Shown here one piece after another: positions 18,231-26,467 of a stretch of 64,000 nt of DNA. Both the position numbers and the translations under genes were made by a program. The notes under the pieces are model-generated. The model was not told where the DNA came from. It saw only the letters and a list, made by a program, of their open reading frames with translations, and made no database searches. Position 1 is the stretch's first letter. Each line of letters begins with the position of its first letter. Location: assembly GCA_030027265.1 (NCBI GenBank), contig JASENG010000009.1:62001-126000 (forward strand), in the 5' to 3' direction. This stretch comes from Lysinibacillus fusiformis. GTDB taxonomy: Bacteria; Bacillota; Bacilli; Bacillales_A; Planococcaceae.

Positions 18231-18731
18231 ATGAGGGGAACTATTCATAATAAAAAAAGAGAAGTAACGGAAGAGGAAGCTTTTGAATTTCTGAAACAAG
18301 CACAGGTTGCTCATGTGGCAACAATAGGGAATGATGGCTACCCATATGTGATTCCTTTTGTTTTTGTATACGAAGAAGGGACAAAGCTTTACGTACATAT
18401 AGGGAATTTACGAGAAAGTCATTTTTGGGAAAATGTTAAGGTGAATGAAAAAGTAAGTATCGAGGTATGCGAAATGGGGGATATTGTCCCAGGTAAAAAA
18501 TATGCCTGCCAATCAGCTTTAGGCTATACAAGTGCTGTGGTGTTCGGTACGGTTCAGCATATCCAAGAGGATGCGAAAAAAGAATGGTTTTACGACCGCC
18601 TTTGGAAAAAGTATGGCGACCCGAACTGGAGCTTTGAAAAGGACGGATATCCTGCTTTGCCAAAGACCGAGTTATTTGAAATAGAGATAGAGAAAATTAC
18701 TGGGAAATATAGTGCAGCATTAGGCCATTAA
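18231..18731 (+). CDS. Pyridoxamine 5'-phosphate oxidase-fold (NimA-like) flavoprotein
   Basis: A 166-residue split beta-barrel protein. EEAFEFLKQAQVAHVATIGN followed by GYPYVIPFVFVYEEG is the typical start of NimA/PNPOx-like FMN- or F420-binding proteins. KVSIEVCEMGDIVPG and SAVVFGTVQHI match later strands. Family members reduce nitroimidazoles or act on unknown flavin substrates. ATG 18231 follows GGGGAGGAAAG. It is a single gene ended at 18794-18831. Confidence 0.85.
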   Translation: MRGTIHNKKREVTEEEAFEFLKQAQVAHVATIGNDGYPYVIPFVFVYEEGTKLYVHIGNLRESHFWENVKVNEKVSIEVCEMGDIVPGKKYACQSALGYTSAVVFGTVQHIQEDAKKEWFYDRLWKKYGDPNWSFEKDGYPALPKTELFEIEIEKITGKYSAALGH

Positions 18732-18793
18732 ATAGGCGAATGTGAAAAAGAGACAGGTCCGCTAATGACAGTGGGCTCTGTAGGGAGTTCAAA

Positions 18794-18831
18794 AAAAGCA
18801 TGGCAATTCAAAATTGAATTGCCATGCTTTT
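18794..18831 (+). terminator. Terminator after the NimA-like gene
   Basis: AAAGCATGGCAATTCAA and TTGAATTGCCATGCTTT are perfectly complementary around a short loop, with T-rich flank. Confidence 0.92.
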
Positions 18832-18889
18832 ATATTTTCTTTAGATCAAGATATGAAAATTCTTAAGGGAAGAAATTCCTGCTACTGAA

Positions 18890-19080
18890 TATAACAAGGG
18901 GAGAGATTCCGTCTATTGGATAGGCGGGTGCCTTAAGGAGATGAAATAAGCGGAGATTTTCCGATTAACTGTACAAAATAAGCCAAAATGCAGGTATCTG
19001 GGAAATATAAGCGGAAAAACTTCTTTTATTTCAGGTGAAATCTAGGAATAGTTTAAGTTAAACGGAAATTCCCCCTTTAT
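18890..19080. repeat. Degenerate CGGAA-motif repeat cluster
   Basis: Four spaced copies of a CGGA-x-TTCCG-like motif: GGGGAGAGATTCCGTC, AAGCGGAGATTTTCCG, AAGCGGAAAAACTTC and AACGGAAATTCCCCC. Each is embedded in AATA/TTAA-rich sequence. The same motif builds the 256-bp tandem repeat at 55289-55840. No gene was found here. Confidence 0.55.
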
Positions 19081-19157
19081 TTTTCAAGCAAATCAATATG
19101 GGTAGTCCTTTTAAAGAAAACCAGTAACGGACAATTTCCTCTATATTGCACATTGAA

Positions 19158-19946
19158 TTGACCGCGACACCGGTACTCGCGGACAAGATTTTCTGAATAC
19201 TCATTAATTTGTCCGCGACACTACTACTCGCGGACAAGATTCTCTGAATACTCATCTATTTGACCACGACAATGCTACTCGCGGACAAGATTCTCTGAAT
19301 ATTTATTAATTTGTCCACGACACCGGTGCTCGCGGACAAGATTCTATGAATACTTATCTATTTGACCACGACAATGCTACTCGCGGACAAGATTCTATGA
19401 AAACTTATCTATTTGACCACGACAATGCTACTCGCGGACAAGATTCTCTGAATACTCATTAATTTGTCCGCGACACTGCTACACTCGCGGACAAGATTCT
19501 CTGAATACTTATTAATTTGTCCGCGACACTACTACTCGCGGACAAGATTCTCTGAATACTTATTAATTTGTCCACGACAACCCTACTTGCGGACAAGATT
19601 CTCTGAATACTTATTAATTTGTCCGCGACAACCCTACTCGCGGACAAGATTTTCTGATTACTTATTAATTTGTCCGCGACACCACATCTCGCGGACAAGA
19701 TTTTCTGAATACTCATTAATTTGTCCACGACATCGCTATTCGCGGACAAGATTCTCTAATTACTCATCTATTTGTCCACGACATCGCTATTCGCGGACAA
19801 GATTCTCTGAATACTCATTAATTTGTCCACGACACCGCAACTCGCGGACAAGATTCTCTGAATATTTATTAATTTGTCCACGACAACCCTACTCGCGGAC
19901 AACATTCTCTGAATACTCATCTATTTGTCCGCGACATCGCTATTCG
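19158..19946. repeat. Tandem array of about 15 units of 51 bp, each a hairpin
   Basis: Starting at 19178, CGCGGACAAGATTCTCTGAA recurs every 51 bp (one unit has 53). TTGTCCGCGA at one unit's end pairs with TCGCGGACAA at the next start around a 9-nt variable loop, a perfect 10-bp stem in the best copies; several copies read TTGTCCACGA or TTGACCACGA. The period is 17 codons, so frames stay open on both strands, but the translated peptides are low-complexity and lack ribosome-binding sites. No transposase or cas gene is near. It lies in the gap before the esterase gene. Confidence 0.93.
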
Positions 19947-19958
19947 TAATGCTTTTCA

Positions 19959-21080
19959 TTAAGATGATTTTTCGGTAGTTGTTCTAATTTCTTTATATCT
20001 TTTGACACGATAAGGATTTTTTCGATCTGTATACATAATTTTATCTATAAAATTTAAAGTTTCATCTACATTGGTTGTATTTCGGATGTTATTGTCCCCA
20101 TGACCGGCGTTAATATGAAGCTTTAAGGATGCTTGCTTCTTGCCGGTAATATTATTAATTTTCTTGGCAAATTCTACTGATTGCTCGAAGGGAACTATTC
20201 GATCGTTTGTGCCGTGAATCATATAAATCGGAGGGAAATCCTTTGTTACATAATTAATCGGGCTAGCAATTTTCGCATCTTCGGCATTTTCGCGTACATT
20301 GTAGCCCATGAGCTTGTTTGCGATATTAATGCTGTTGTCGGGCAGTTTTGTGATATCTGAAATTCCAAACCAGGATACTACTCCTTGCACTTCAGAGGAA
20401 GCATTTGAATTACCCATTGAAAGGTCCTCCATTTCCTCCCTGCCATTCGTCGCTGCAAGCATACTCGCTAAATGTCCCCCAGCTGAATTCCCCCAAACAA
20501 CAATATTTCGAGTATCTAGCCGATATTGCTTTGCATTCGCTCGTATAAATCGGATAGCTGCTTTAACATCGTGTAGCTGAGCTGGCCATTTTGCTTCATC
20601 TGTTAATCTATATCCGACATTTATCACAACATAGCCCTGTTGTGTGGCCATTTGCAGCGTTTTTAAGGATGCCGATTTTCGGTCGCCGCTTGACCATCCA
20701 CCGCCATGAAGTGCGACTATGGTTTTATGGGGCGGATTCCCAATTTTAGGATAAACAATGTCCAATTGCTGTCGTTCGTTTTCTGTATCAGTGTAGGGAA
20801 TATTAAGATACCTTTTTTTGAACTGGTCCATATCGATGTATTGGGATGTCCCTTTGATGGCTTCATCTACATCGATTTCTTCTTCGCTATCCATTTTCAA
20901 ATTTTTCGTAAGATGATCAAGAAGTTGATCATCTGCTTCGCCGGTAATTGTGATGTCGACATTTGAGGAATGGGTCTCCACGGAAGAAGTATCCTGATTT
21001 TCTTGGGCAAGGATAAAAACAGTACTGCCTAAACTAAAGAAAAGCAGAGAACTAATCAATATTTTAGGAAATCTTTGCAA
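19959..21080 (-). CDS. Secreted alpha/beta hydrolase (BD-FAE/HSL-like esterase)
   Basis: A 373-residue protein with an N-terminal hydrophobic signal segment (about 5-25, no lipobox). An acidic linker of about 65 residues precedes the hydrolase domain. The oxyanion loop HGGGW is at 125-129, nucleophile S199 in GNSAGGH, catalytic D293 in HGTNDRIVP and H327 in NAGHGDN, so the triad is complete. It likely hydrolyses small esters outside the membrane. TTG 21080 follows AAGGGGG. The basic tail (350-373) is unusual. It is monocistronic. Confidence 0.88.
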   Translation of the reverse strand: MQRFPKILISSLLFFSLGSTVFILAQENQDTSSVETHSSNVDITITGEADDQLLDHLTKNLKMDSEEEIDVDEAIKGTSQYIDMDQFKKRYLNIPYTDTENERQQLDIVYPKIGNPPHKTIVALHGGGWSSGDRKSASLKTLQMATQQGYVVINVGYRLTDEAKWPAQLHDVKAAIRFIRANAKQYRLDTRNIVVWGNSAGGHLASMLAATNGREEMEDLSMGNSNASSEVQGVVSWFGISDITKLPDNSINIANKLMGYNVRENAEDAKIASPINYVTKDFPPIYMIHGTNDRIVPFEQSVEFAKKINNITGKKQASLKLHINAGHGDNNIRNTTNVDETLNFIDKIMYTDRKNPYRVKRYKEIRTTTEKSS

Positions 21081-21297
21081 CGTTATCCCCCTTTGTTAGC
21101 CGAATTTTGTTTCGTTTATTTTAACCGGTAACAATGTGGCTATACTATGTGGAGTTAGTTTGAAGTTTCCCAAGTTTTTCATAAATAAACCTGAAATTTT
21201 GCGATATTGAGGAGTGTTTGAAGGAGATATAACATGATGAAGAGGAAAGAGTAACCATATAGTTTAAGTATAGATTCACACTCTTTGCGTAGGAAAA

Positions 21298-21319
21298 CCC
21301 GAGAAAACTGATTCTCGGG
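21298..21319 (-). terminator. Terminator of yunC
   Basis: CCCGAGAA and TTCTCGGG form an 8-bp stem. On the minus strand TTTT follows. Confidence 0.75.
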
Positions 21320-21326
21320 CGAAAGT

Positions 21327-21629
21327 TTAAATCATCATCATTAAAGCGTCTACACCGATTGTCCCTTTTACAATACCCATTTTTTCAGCTTCGTGCGTAA
21401 CGGATTCCATTGGCGCTTTTAATAATTCATCGATTGTTTTTACACCAACAGCACGACCGGCGATGATTTTGCGATCGGCTAATTTACTATTTAATAAGCC
21501 TACATCTAACGCTCCACACATAATGTATCCATTTTCGTTTGATACAGTTAAAAGCGTTGTTTTTGGTAACCGTACAGTAACAGCAGTAAACATGTGTCCG
21601 TTTAATTCGATCGGTTCTATCGAAACCAT
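21327..21629 (-). CDS. yunC: YunC family protein (DUF1805)
   Basis: A 100-residue protein closely resembling B. subtilis YunC. The family stretch TTLLTVSNENGYIMCGALDV and IIAGRAVGVKTIDELL are both present. AAAGGGG precedes ATG 21629. DUF1805 proteins form a compact fold of unknown biochemical role. It is a single gene with its own terminator. Confidence 0.88.
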   Translation of the reverse strand: MVSIEPIELNGHMFTAVTVRLPKTTLLTVSNENGYIMCGALDVGLLNSKLADRKIIAGRAVGVKTIDELLKAPMESVTHEAEKMGIVKGTIGVDALMMMI

Positions 21630-21734
21630 ATTTATCGCCCCTTTCCTTTATAAAATATGGAAGGGTGAAAAAAGTGTTCCCAAATAGTATGAATTTCTGT
21701 ATCGGTGCAGGTAAATTATTTTTTTGCTTAATAG

Positions 21735-21763
21735 GAATGAAAAATAAAAAACGTTTCATACTA
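21735..21763 (+). promoter_or_regulatory. Sigma-G-like promoter of an apparently gene-less transcript
   Basis: GAATG (21735-21739), 17-bp spacer, CATACTA (21757-21763). This matches the forespore sigma-G consensus. No convincing gene follows before the terminator at 21915. Confidence 0.6.
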
Positions 21764-21769
21764 ATAACA

Positions 21770-21943
21770 GCTTCACAAAAGTATTAAACATGATGAACAG
21801 GGGTGTTACCGTTGCAGCATTAGGATGCAAGTCCAAATGTCTCTTGAAACACTAAGCTTGATATGGCGTAAAGAAGCTTGTCAGGTTAAGCATCATGGAA
21901 GTTTTGTGAACATGCCCGGGAATTTATTTCCGGGTTTTTCTTT
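21770..21943 (+). ncRNA. Candidate forespore small transcript, possibly non-coding
   Basis: A sigma-G-like promoter (21735-21763) and an intrinsic terminator (21915-21943) bound about 170 nt. The sequence ACAGGGGTGTTACCG (about 21798-21812) closely matches ACAGGGGTGTGACCG just before the ypzG start, but the codon following it here (TTG) meets a stop after three codons. AAGCTT occurs twice and can form a stem. The longest start-led peptide is MMNRGVTVAALGCKSKCLLK.., 21 residues from 21790, without a ribosome-binding site. It could be a decayed small spore gene or an RNA. Confidence 0.4.
21915..21943 (+). terminator. Terminator of the candidate forespore transcript
   Basis: CCCGGGAA (21915-21922) pairs with TTTCCGGG (21927-21934) with one G-U pair, then TTTTTCTTTT. 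Confidence 0.8.
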
Positions 21944-21979
21944 TCCCTTGCTAATTCGTCATTATGGATTATGAAAAAT

Positions 21980-22008
21980 GCATGATTTGCGTTGATTGCT
22001 TCATACTA
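21980..22008 (+). promoter_or_regulatory. Sigma-G-like promoter of ypzG
   Basis: GCATG (21980-21984), 17-bp spacer, CATACTA (22002-22008). It has the same -10 and spacing as the promoter at 21735. Confidence 0.65.
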
Positions 22009-22059
22009 ATATTGATTTCACATTAAGAAATCTACTATACGACTACAGGGGTGTGACCG

Positions 22060-22212
22060 ATGGATAAGAAGGGTATATTAGATCCTCATTCTTCAAAGAA
22101 TCACAGCAACTGGGCTAAGCCAAAGTTTCAAAAATCTCAAGTGAATGGTAAAACGGAGCTCACACTTACGAACCAAATCTTGAGAACTAATGCTAAGGCG
22201 AGACATTGGTAA
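22060..22212 (+). CDS. ypzG: YpzG-like small spore-associated protein
   Basis: A 50-residue basic, Asn/Lys-rich protein. NHSNWAKPKFQKSQVNGKTE followed by a short NQIL segment matches the YpzG pattern of a WxxPKHxxSQVNG core. AGGGGTG lies 6 nt before ATG 22060. A sigma-G-like promoter 52 nt upstream points to forespore expression, consistent with a small sporulation protein. The perfect terminator at 22239 ends it. The function of YpzG is unknown. Confidence 0.75.
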   Translation: MDKKGILDPHSSKNHSNWAKPKFQKSQVNGKTELTLTNQILRTNAKARHW

Positions 22213-22238
22213 TCGATAGTGATTTCAGTGAAAAAAGG

Positions 22239-22263
22239 AACCCGGATTTTTCCGGGTTTTTTT
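22239..22263 (+). terminator. Terminator of ypzG
   Basis: AACCCGGA and TCCGGGTT pair, followed by TTTTTTT. Confidence 0.88.
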
Positions 22264-22311
22264 CATTTTTTACATAGATTCAAAAAATGAGCTATTCAAA
22301 TAAGTTATAAT

Positions 22312-22337
22312 GTTTACTTCGGAAGGAATGGGGGAAT
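22312..22337 (+). promoter_or_regulatory. Possible sigma-B promoter of the BCCT gene
   Basis: GTTTAC, 14-bp spacer, GGGAAT, about 35 bp before the start codon. This resembles the general-stress sigma-B consensus, which would fit an osmolyte transporter. Confidence 0.4.
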
Positions 22338-22372
22338 ATAAGAAAAGTTATATGTAATGAGGAGTTGTTTGT

Positions 22373-23938
22373 GTGAAAGATATTATTAAAAATCCGGTAT
22401 TTACAATAGCGGCATTAGTTATTCTATTATTAGTTATTTTAGGTGCCCTTTTTCCGGTTCGCTTTGGGGAAGTAGCCAGCAGCATTTTTGATATGACTAC
22501 TCGTAATTTTTCATGGTTTTATTTGCTATCAGTTTTTGTAATAATTCTCTTTTTACTTTTCCTGGCAATCAGTAGATTCGGTTCAATTCGCCTTGGAGGC
22601 AATGAAGCAAAACCAGATTTCTCCTATATGACCTGGATATCAATGCTGTTTTCTGCAGGATTGGGTGTAGGGTTAGTTTTCTGGGGTGTAGCCGAGCCGA
22701 TGAGTCACTTTTTCACTACACCACAAGAAAATGTAGAGCCATTATCGACAGATGCAGCAAGGCTTGCAATGGGATATTCCTTCTTCCATTGGGGCATCAG
22801 TCAATGGTCAGTGTATGCATTGATGGGACTTGTGATGTGCTATATGCAATTTAACAAGAAGAAGGATCTGCTCATATCGACTTCATTAGAGCCGATTGTG
22901 GGCAAGAAAAAAGGAATTAAAAATCTCATTGATATATTTGCTGTTATTGCAACTGTGATGGGGGTAGCAACTTCTATTGGATTAGGGGTTCTGCAGACAA
23001 ATGGAGGCTTGAATGCCGTATTTGGAACGCCAATCAATTTTTTAATACAGTTAGGCATAATTGCGATTATGTTTATTGGCTACATGCTTTCGTCTACAAC
23101 CGGTTTACAAAAGGGAATTAAAATCCTGAGTAACGTCAACATGGGATTAGCGATTCTCTTACTGGCCTTTGTTTTTATAATGGGGCCAACAGTCTTTATT
23201 TTGGAAACCTTCACCTTGGCTATAGGAGATTATATATCACACTTTGTTGAGTATAGCTTACGTCTGCAGCCATACAAAGAAGATACATGGGTAAAAGATT
23301 GGACTGTTTTTTATTGGGCATGGGCTATCTCTTGGTCGCCATTCGTTGGGGCCTTTATCGCAAGGGTATCAAGAGGTCGAACAATAAGGGAATTTATATT
23401 TGGCGTGTTGATTGTACCGCCGGTGATTTCATGTTTTTGGATTGCAACATTTGGAGGGACGGCACTGTGGTATGATTTGCATGAAAATACCGGTATTGCA
23501 ACATTGGTAAATGAAGATGTCACAGTAGCCCTATTTCAAACTTTGAATAATTTACCTTTATCCATGATTGCGTCAATTATCGGGATTGTTCTTATTTTTA
23601 CATTCCTCATAACATCGGCGGATTCAGCGACATTTATAATGGCAAGTATGACATCAAATGGTGCAATTAATCCGGCAGTGGTAACGAAATTAACGTGGGG
23701 GGTTTTAATGGCAGCTATTTCTGGAGTTTTGCTATACGCTGGCGGTTTAGATGCATTACAAACAGCCTCGCTAATCGCAGCGTTGCCGTTTATCTTCATA
23801 GTATTGCTGCTGGGTATTACTTTATGGAAATTGCTAAGTACAGAAATGATTCCAATCAAGAAGCATGAAATTAAACGATTAAAGAAAATGCGAGAACATA
23901 TTGAGCGTGAGAATGAGCAAAAGCAGAAGCAAAAATAA
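22373..23938 (+). CDS. opuD: BCCT-family osmolyte transporter (OpuD-like)
   Basis: A 521-residue, 12-helix betaine/choline/carnitine transporter. The hallmark segment FYWAWAISWSPFVGAFIAR, followed by VSRGRTIREF, is present and contains the aromatic substrate cage of TM8. It imports glycine betaine-like osmolytes with sodium. GTG 22373 follows GAGGAG by 8 nt. The C-terminal tail (about 490-521) is strongly charged, as in osmosensing members. With opuC it gives two osmolyte uptake routes in this window. Confidence 0.93.
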   Translation: MKDIIKNPVFTIAALVILLLVILGALFPVRFGEVASSIFDMTTRNFSWFYLLSVFVIILFLLFLAISRFGSIRLGGNEAKPDFSYMTWISMLFSAGLGVGLVFWGVAEPMSHFFTTPQENVEPLSTDAARLAMGYSFFHWGISQWSVYALMGLVMCYMQFNKKKDLLISTSLEPIVGKKKGIKNLIDIFAVIATVMGVATSIGLGVLQTNGGLNAVFGTPINFLIQLGIIAIMFIGYMLSSTTGLQKGIKILSNVNMGLAILLLAFVFIMGPTVFILETFTLAIGDYISHFVEYSLRLQPYKEDTWVKDWTVFYWAWAISWSPFVGAFIARVSRGRTIREFIFGVLIVPPVISCFWIATFGGTALWYDLHENTGIATLVNEDVTVALFQTLNNLPLSMIASIIGIVLIFTFLITSADSATFIMASMTSNGAINPAVVTKLTWGVLMAAISGVLLYAGGLDALQTASLIAALPFIFIVLLLGITLWKLLSTEMIPIKKHEIKRLKKMREHIERENEQKQKQK

Positions 23939-23950
23939 TGTAGACGTTAG

Positions 23951-23974
23951 CCCGGAGGTTTTTCTCCGGGTTTT
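23951..23974 (+). terminator. Terminator of the BCCT gene
   Basis: CCCGGAG (23951-23957) pairs with CTCCGGG (23964-23970), then TTTT. Confidence 0.88.
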
Positions 23975-24460
23975 AATTTGTTCATTTAGCGTTTGTTGGT
24001 TTGGAGGGGGAATTGGGGCTTCGGCGTCTCAATTGAAAGCAGCATAAAATCGAAAGATGGAAAATAAATCCTTTATCGAAATGTATTTCGATGATTTACC
24101 GAGCTTTTTGGTAATCGCTTCGAGAGCTCATACTAACAATAAAACTTCGCGGTTTATTTTCATAAAAACAGTGCTTTTTACAAGGTTATTAATCTCAGCA
24201 TTAGAAAATTATGCAGTAACGAAAGTAATGAGTGAGTTAAAATATTTTATAAATGAGTTCTATTATTAACTTCATTTTCATAAAAACAACTATGCTCATA
24301 TGTGCCTTTTATTCATCATAATGCAATGTATTTTTGAAAAGATGAATCAATTCATCAAACTACGTCTTAGGTCTGATATTGAAATATTTCTTCAGTCGGT
24401 TACCAGGTGATAGCAGATATTCTATTATTAAAAGTAAGATTTTAATGAAGGAGTAATAGG
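23975..24460. other. Gap without a supported gene
   Basis: An AT-rich stretch of about 485 bp. A 70-codon frame at 24057-24269 has no good ribosome-binding site and no recognisable family, so it is not annotated. Nothing else stands out. Confidence 0.5.
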
Positions 24461-25030
24461 ATGGAACGGAAAAAATTATACTTATTACTGACTGATACGG
24501 GCACGGTTTTTACAAGGATGATCAAGCTTTATACAAAAAAACCTTATAATCATGCATCGATTGTATTTGATGAATATTTTAACGAAGTCTATAGCTTTGG
24601 ACGAAAAAGACCTCGAAATCCTTTTATAGGTGGATTTGTAAATGAGGATGTAAGACAAGGCTTGTTTAAAAATGCAAGGTGTGCTATCTATAGCTTCGAA
24701 GTTTCAGACATGCAAGTAGAAAAAATGAAAACTTTTATAAATGAAATTGAGATGGAAAAGCATCTCTATCGCTATAACCTTTTAGGACTTATTACTTTCA
24801 TCATAAATAAACCATATCAGAGAAAACGAGCGTATTTTTGTTCGGAATTTGTAGCGCAGGTGCTAAATGAAGGAGGGATAAGCGAAATCCAAAAGCCCAT
24901 CTCACTTGTATCTCCAAATGATTTGCAAAATATGAATAACCTTCAATTGGAATTTGAAGGGCATTTAGCGGAACTGCTTGAAACTTCAAATCGAGTTTAT
25001 AATATTACACCGACACCAAAAATGTTTTGA
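24461..25030 (+). CDS. Permuted papain-fold (YiiX-like, NlpC/P60 clan) protein
   Basis: A 189-residue protein with the permuted order of YiiX/YebB-type cysteine hydrolases. The catalytic His is H31 in YNHASIVFDE and the Cys is C127 in YFCSEFVAQVL. No signal peptide is seen. Family members are thought to cleave or bind amide- or lipid-linked substrates; the exact activity is unknown. GAAGGAG precedes ATG 24461. A terminator hairpin overlaps the stop codon. Confidence 0.85.
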   Translation: MERKKLYLLLTDTGTVFTRMIKLYTKKPYNHASIVFDEYFNEVYSFGRKRPRNPFIGGFVNEDVRQGLFKNARCAIYSFEVSDMQVEKMKTFINEIEMEKHLYRYNLLGLITFIINKPYQRKRAYFCSEFVAQVLNEGGISEIQKPISLVSPNDLQNMNNLQLEFEGHLAELLETSNRVYNITPTPKMF

Positions 25031-25053
25031 GATTAGCATATTGGTGTTTTTTT
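25013..25053 (+). terminator. Terminator overlapping the YiiX-like gene end
   Basis: ACACCAA (25013-25019) pairs with TTGGTGT (25041-25047), followed by TTTTTT. Confidence 0.6.
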
Positions 25054-25132
25054 GCGGATAAGAAAGTATAAAATTTTTCCATAAGTGAACTAAGGCTAAT
25101 CGCTATAGGTCTTTTTAAGTAGACAAGTTTTC
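25053..25132. repeat. Dispersed repeat copy 1 (TGCGGATAAGAAAGTATA family)
   Basis: TGCGGATAAGAAAGTATA is identical to 57504-57521, and both copies continue to CTAAGG[C/T]TAATCGC and later a TTTTCT-like end. This copy is degenerate in its second arm. Confidence 0.7.
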
Positions 25133-25210
25133 TAATATTGTATGAGGGTAAGTATAAACAGATAAGGTTTAGAGAGACTAAAAAGAGCGAAGTGAATCTG
25201 AGGTGATATA

Positions 25211-26467
25211 ATGGAAAACCAAATGCCAAAAGAAATAGGAATCGATCATAGTATCGGTCTTTTAAAAGAAGGCTATCACTTTATTTTAAATCGAAGTGAA
25301 AAGTTTCAATCGAATGTTTTTGAAACACGAATTTTAGGGAGAAAAGCTATTTGTATGTTAGGGGAAGAGGCGGCACAAATTTTTTATGACCCCAAAAAGT
25401 TCCAAAGAAAAGATGCTGCGCCTAATCGAATCGTTCAAACCCTGTTTGGAAAAAATAGTGTGCAAACTTTAGATGATGAGGAACATCGCAATCGTAAAGA
25501 AATGCTCATGTCTGTTATGACGCAGGAGCATTTAAATCATTTAATGGAGCTGACACAAATGCAATGGGAGCAGTCCCTTGATAAGTGGAGCCGGATGGAC
25601 AAGGTTGTTTTTTACGAAGAAGTAAAAGAGTTGCTTTGTAACGTAGCCTTTAAATGGATTGGGTATCCGCTTCATGAAAGCGATGCTCAGAAAATGACGA
25701 AAGAGCTGGCTTCGATGTTCGAAACAGCTGCAGCAATTGGTCCAAACCATTGGGTAGGAAGAACGTTTAGAAACATGGGGGAAAAAACGATTCATCAACT
25801 TATTCAAGATACGCGAGATGGTAAAATCAAATTTCCGCAAAATACAGTCCTGCATCAATTTGCTTTTCATAAAGATTCTCAAGGAAAGCTGTTGGATATT
25901 GAAACAGTGACAGTGGAAGTCATCAACATGTTAAGACCCATCGTAGCTATTTCAATCTATATTAATTTTTCCCTTCTAGCGCTTATCGAATTCCCGGAAG
26001 AAAAAGAAAAGCTGCAGTCATTCAATGATTACTCTAAAATGTTTGTACAAGAGGTTAGAAGATTTTACCCATTCTTCCCATTTGTCGCCGCAAAAGTAAG
26101 ATCAGATTTCACATGGAATGGATACGAATTTAAGGAAGGTACGTTAACACTGTTGGATCTTTATGGGACAAACCATGATCCAACCAAGTGGGAGGATCCC
26201 GAGAAGTTCAATCCAGAACGGTTTACACATTGGCAGGGAAGCCCATTTAGTTTTATTCCCCAAGGTGGTGGAGATTATTATTTAGGCCATCGCTGTGCGG
26301 GTGAACAAATTACAATTGATGTGATGAAAATCAGTCTTGACTACTTAGTAAATCGAATGGAATTTACTGTGCCGGAACAGGATTTGAGCTTTGAAATCGA
26401 TGATATCCCAAGCATTCCTAAAAGTAAAATCATTCTTGAAAATATTGCAAGAAGCCGAAGTCACTAA
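25211..26467 (+). CDS. cypC: CYP152-family fatty-acid peroxygenase (cytochrome P450)
   Basis: A 418-residue soluble P450 very like B. subtilis P450-BSbeta. The haem-binding segment is [15 protein letters not shown] with axial C362. R242 and P243 in MLRPIVA replace the usual acid-alcohol pair, the signature of enzymes that use H2O2 directly and bind the fatty-acid carboxylate. It therefore hydroxylates or decarboxylates fatty acids without a redox partner, and none is encoded nearby. GAGGTGAT precedes ATG 25211. It is monocistronic. Confidence 0.93.
   Translation: MENQMPKEIGIDHSIGLLKEGYHFILNRSEKFQSNVFETRILGRKAICMLGEEAAQIFYDPKKFQRKDAAPNRIVQTLFGKNSVQTLDDEEHRNRKEMLMSVMTQEHLNHLMELTQMQWEQSLDKWSRMDKVVFYEEVKELLCNVAFKWIGYPLHESDAQKMTKELASMFETAAAIGPNHWVGRTFRNMGEKTIHQLIQDTRDGKIKFPQNTVLHQFAFHKDSQGKLLDIETVTVEVINMLRPIVAISIYINFSLLALIEFPEEKEKLQSFNDYSKMFVQEVRRFYPFFPFVAAKVRSDFTWNGYEFKEGTLTLLDLYGTNHDPTKWEDPEKFNPERFTHWQGSPFSFIPQGGGDYYLGHRCAGEQITIDVMKISLDYLVNRMEFTVPEQDLSFEIDDIPSIPKSKIILENIARSRSH

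Noticed and set aside
19158-19946. CRISPR array
   Set aside because: The whole 51-bp unit is conserved, including the part that would be spacer; the variable piece is only about 10 nt, and no cas gene is nearby.
19459-19949. Long open frames on both strands through the 51-bp array (96 and 161 codons)
   Set aside because: They exist because the period is a multiple of three; peptides are simple 17-residue repeats (SRTRFSEYLLICPR) with no ribosome-binding site or family.
21234-21254. Six-codon frame (MMKRKE) after GAAGGAG
   Set aside because: It has a good site but no downstream gene on the same strand (yunC is opposite) and no attenuator; likely chance or a remnant.
21825-21980. Frame starting MQVQMSLETLS in the sigma-G transcript
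   Set aside because: It reads through the intrinsic terminator and has no ribosome-binding site.
24057-24269. 70-codon frame between the BCCT and YiiX-like genes
   Set aside because: Only a weak GAAAG precedes it, no family is recognised and composition is like the AT-rich gap.
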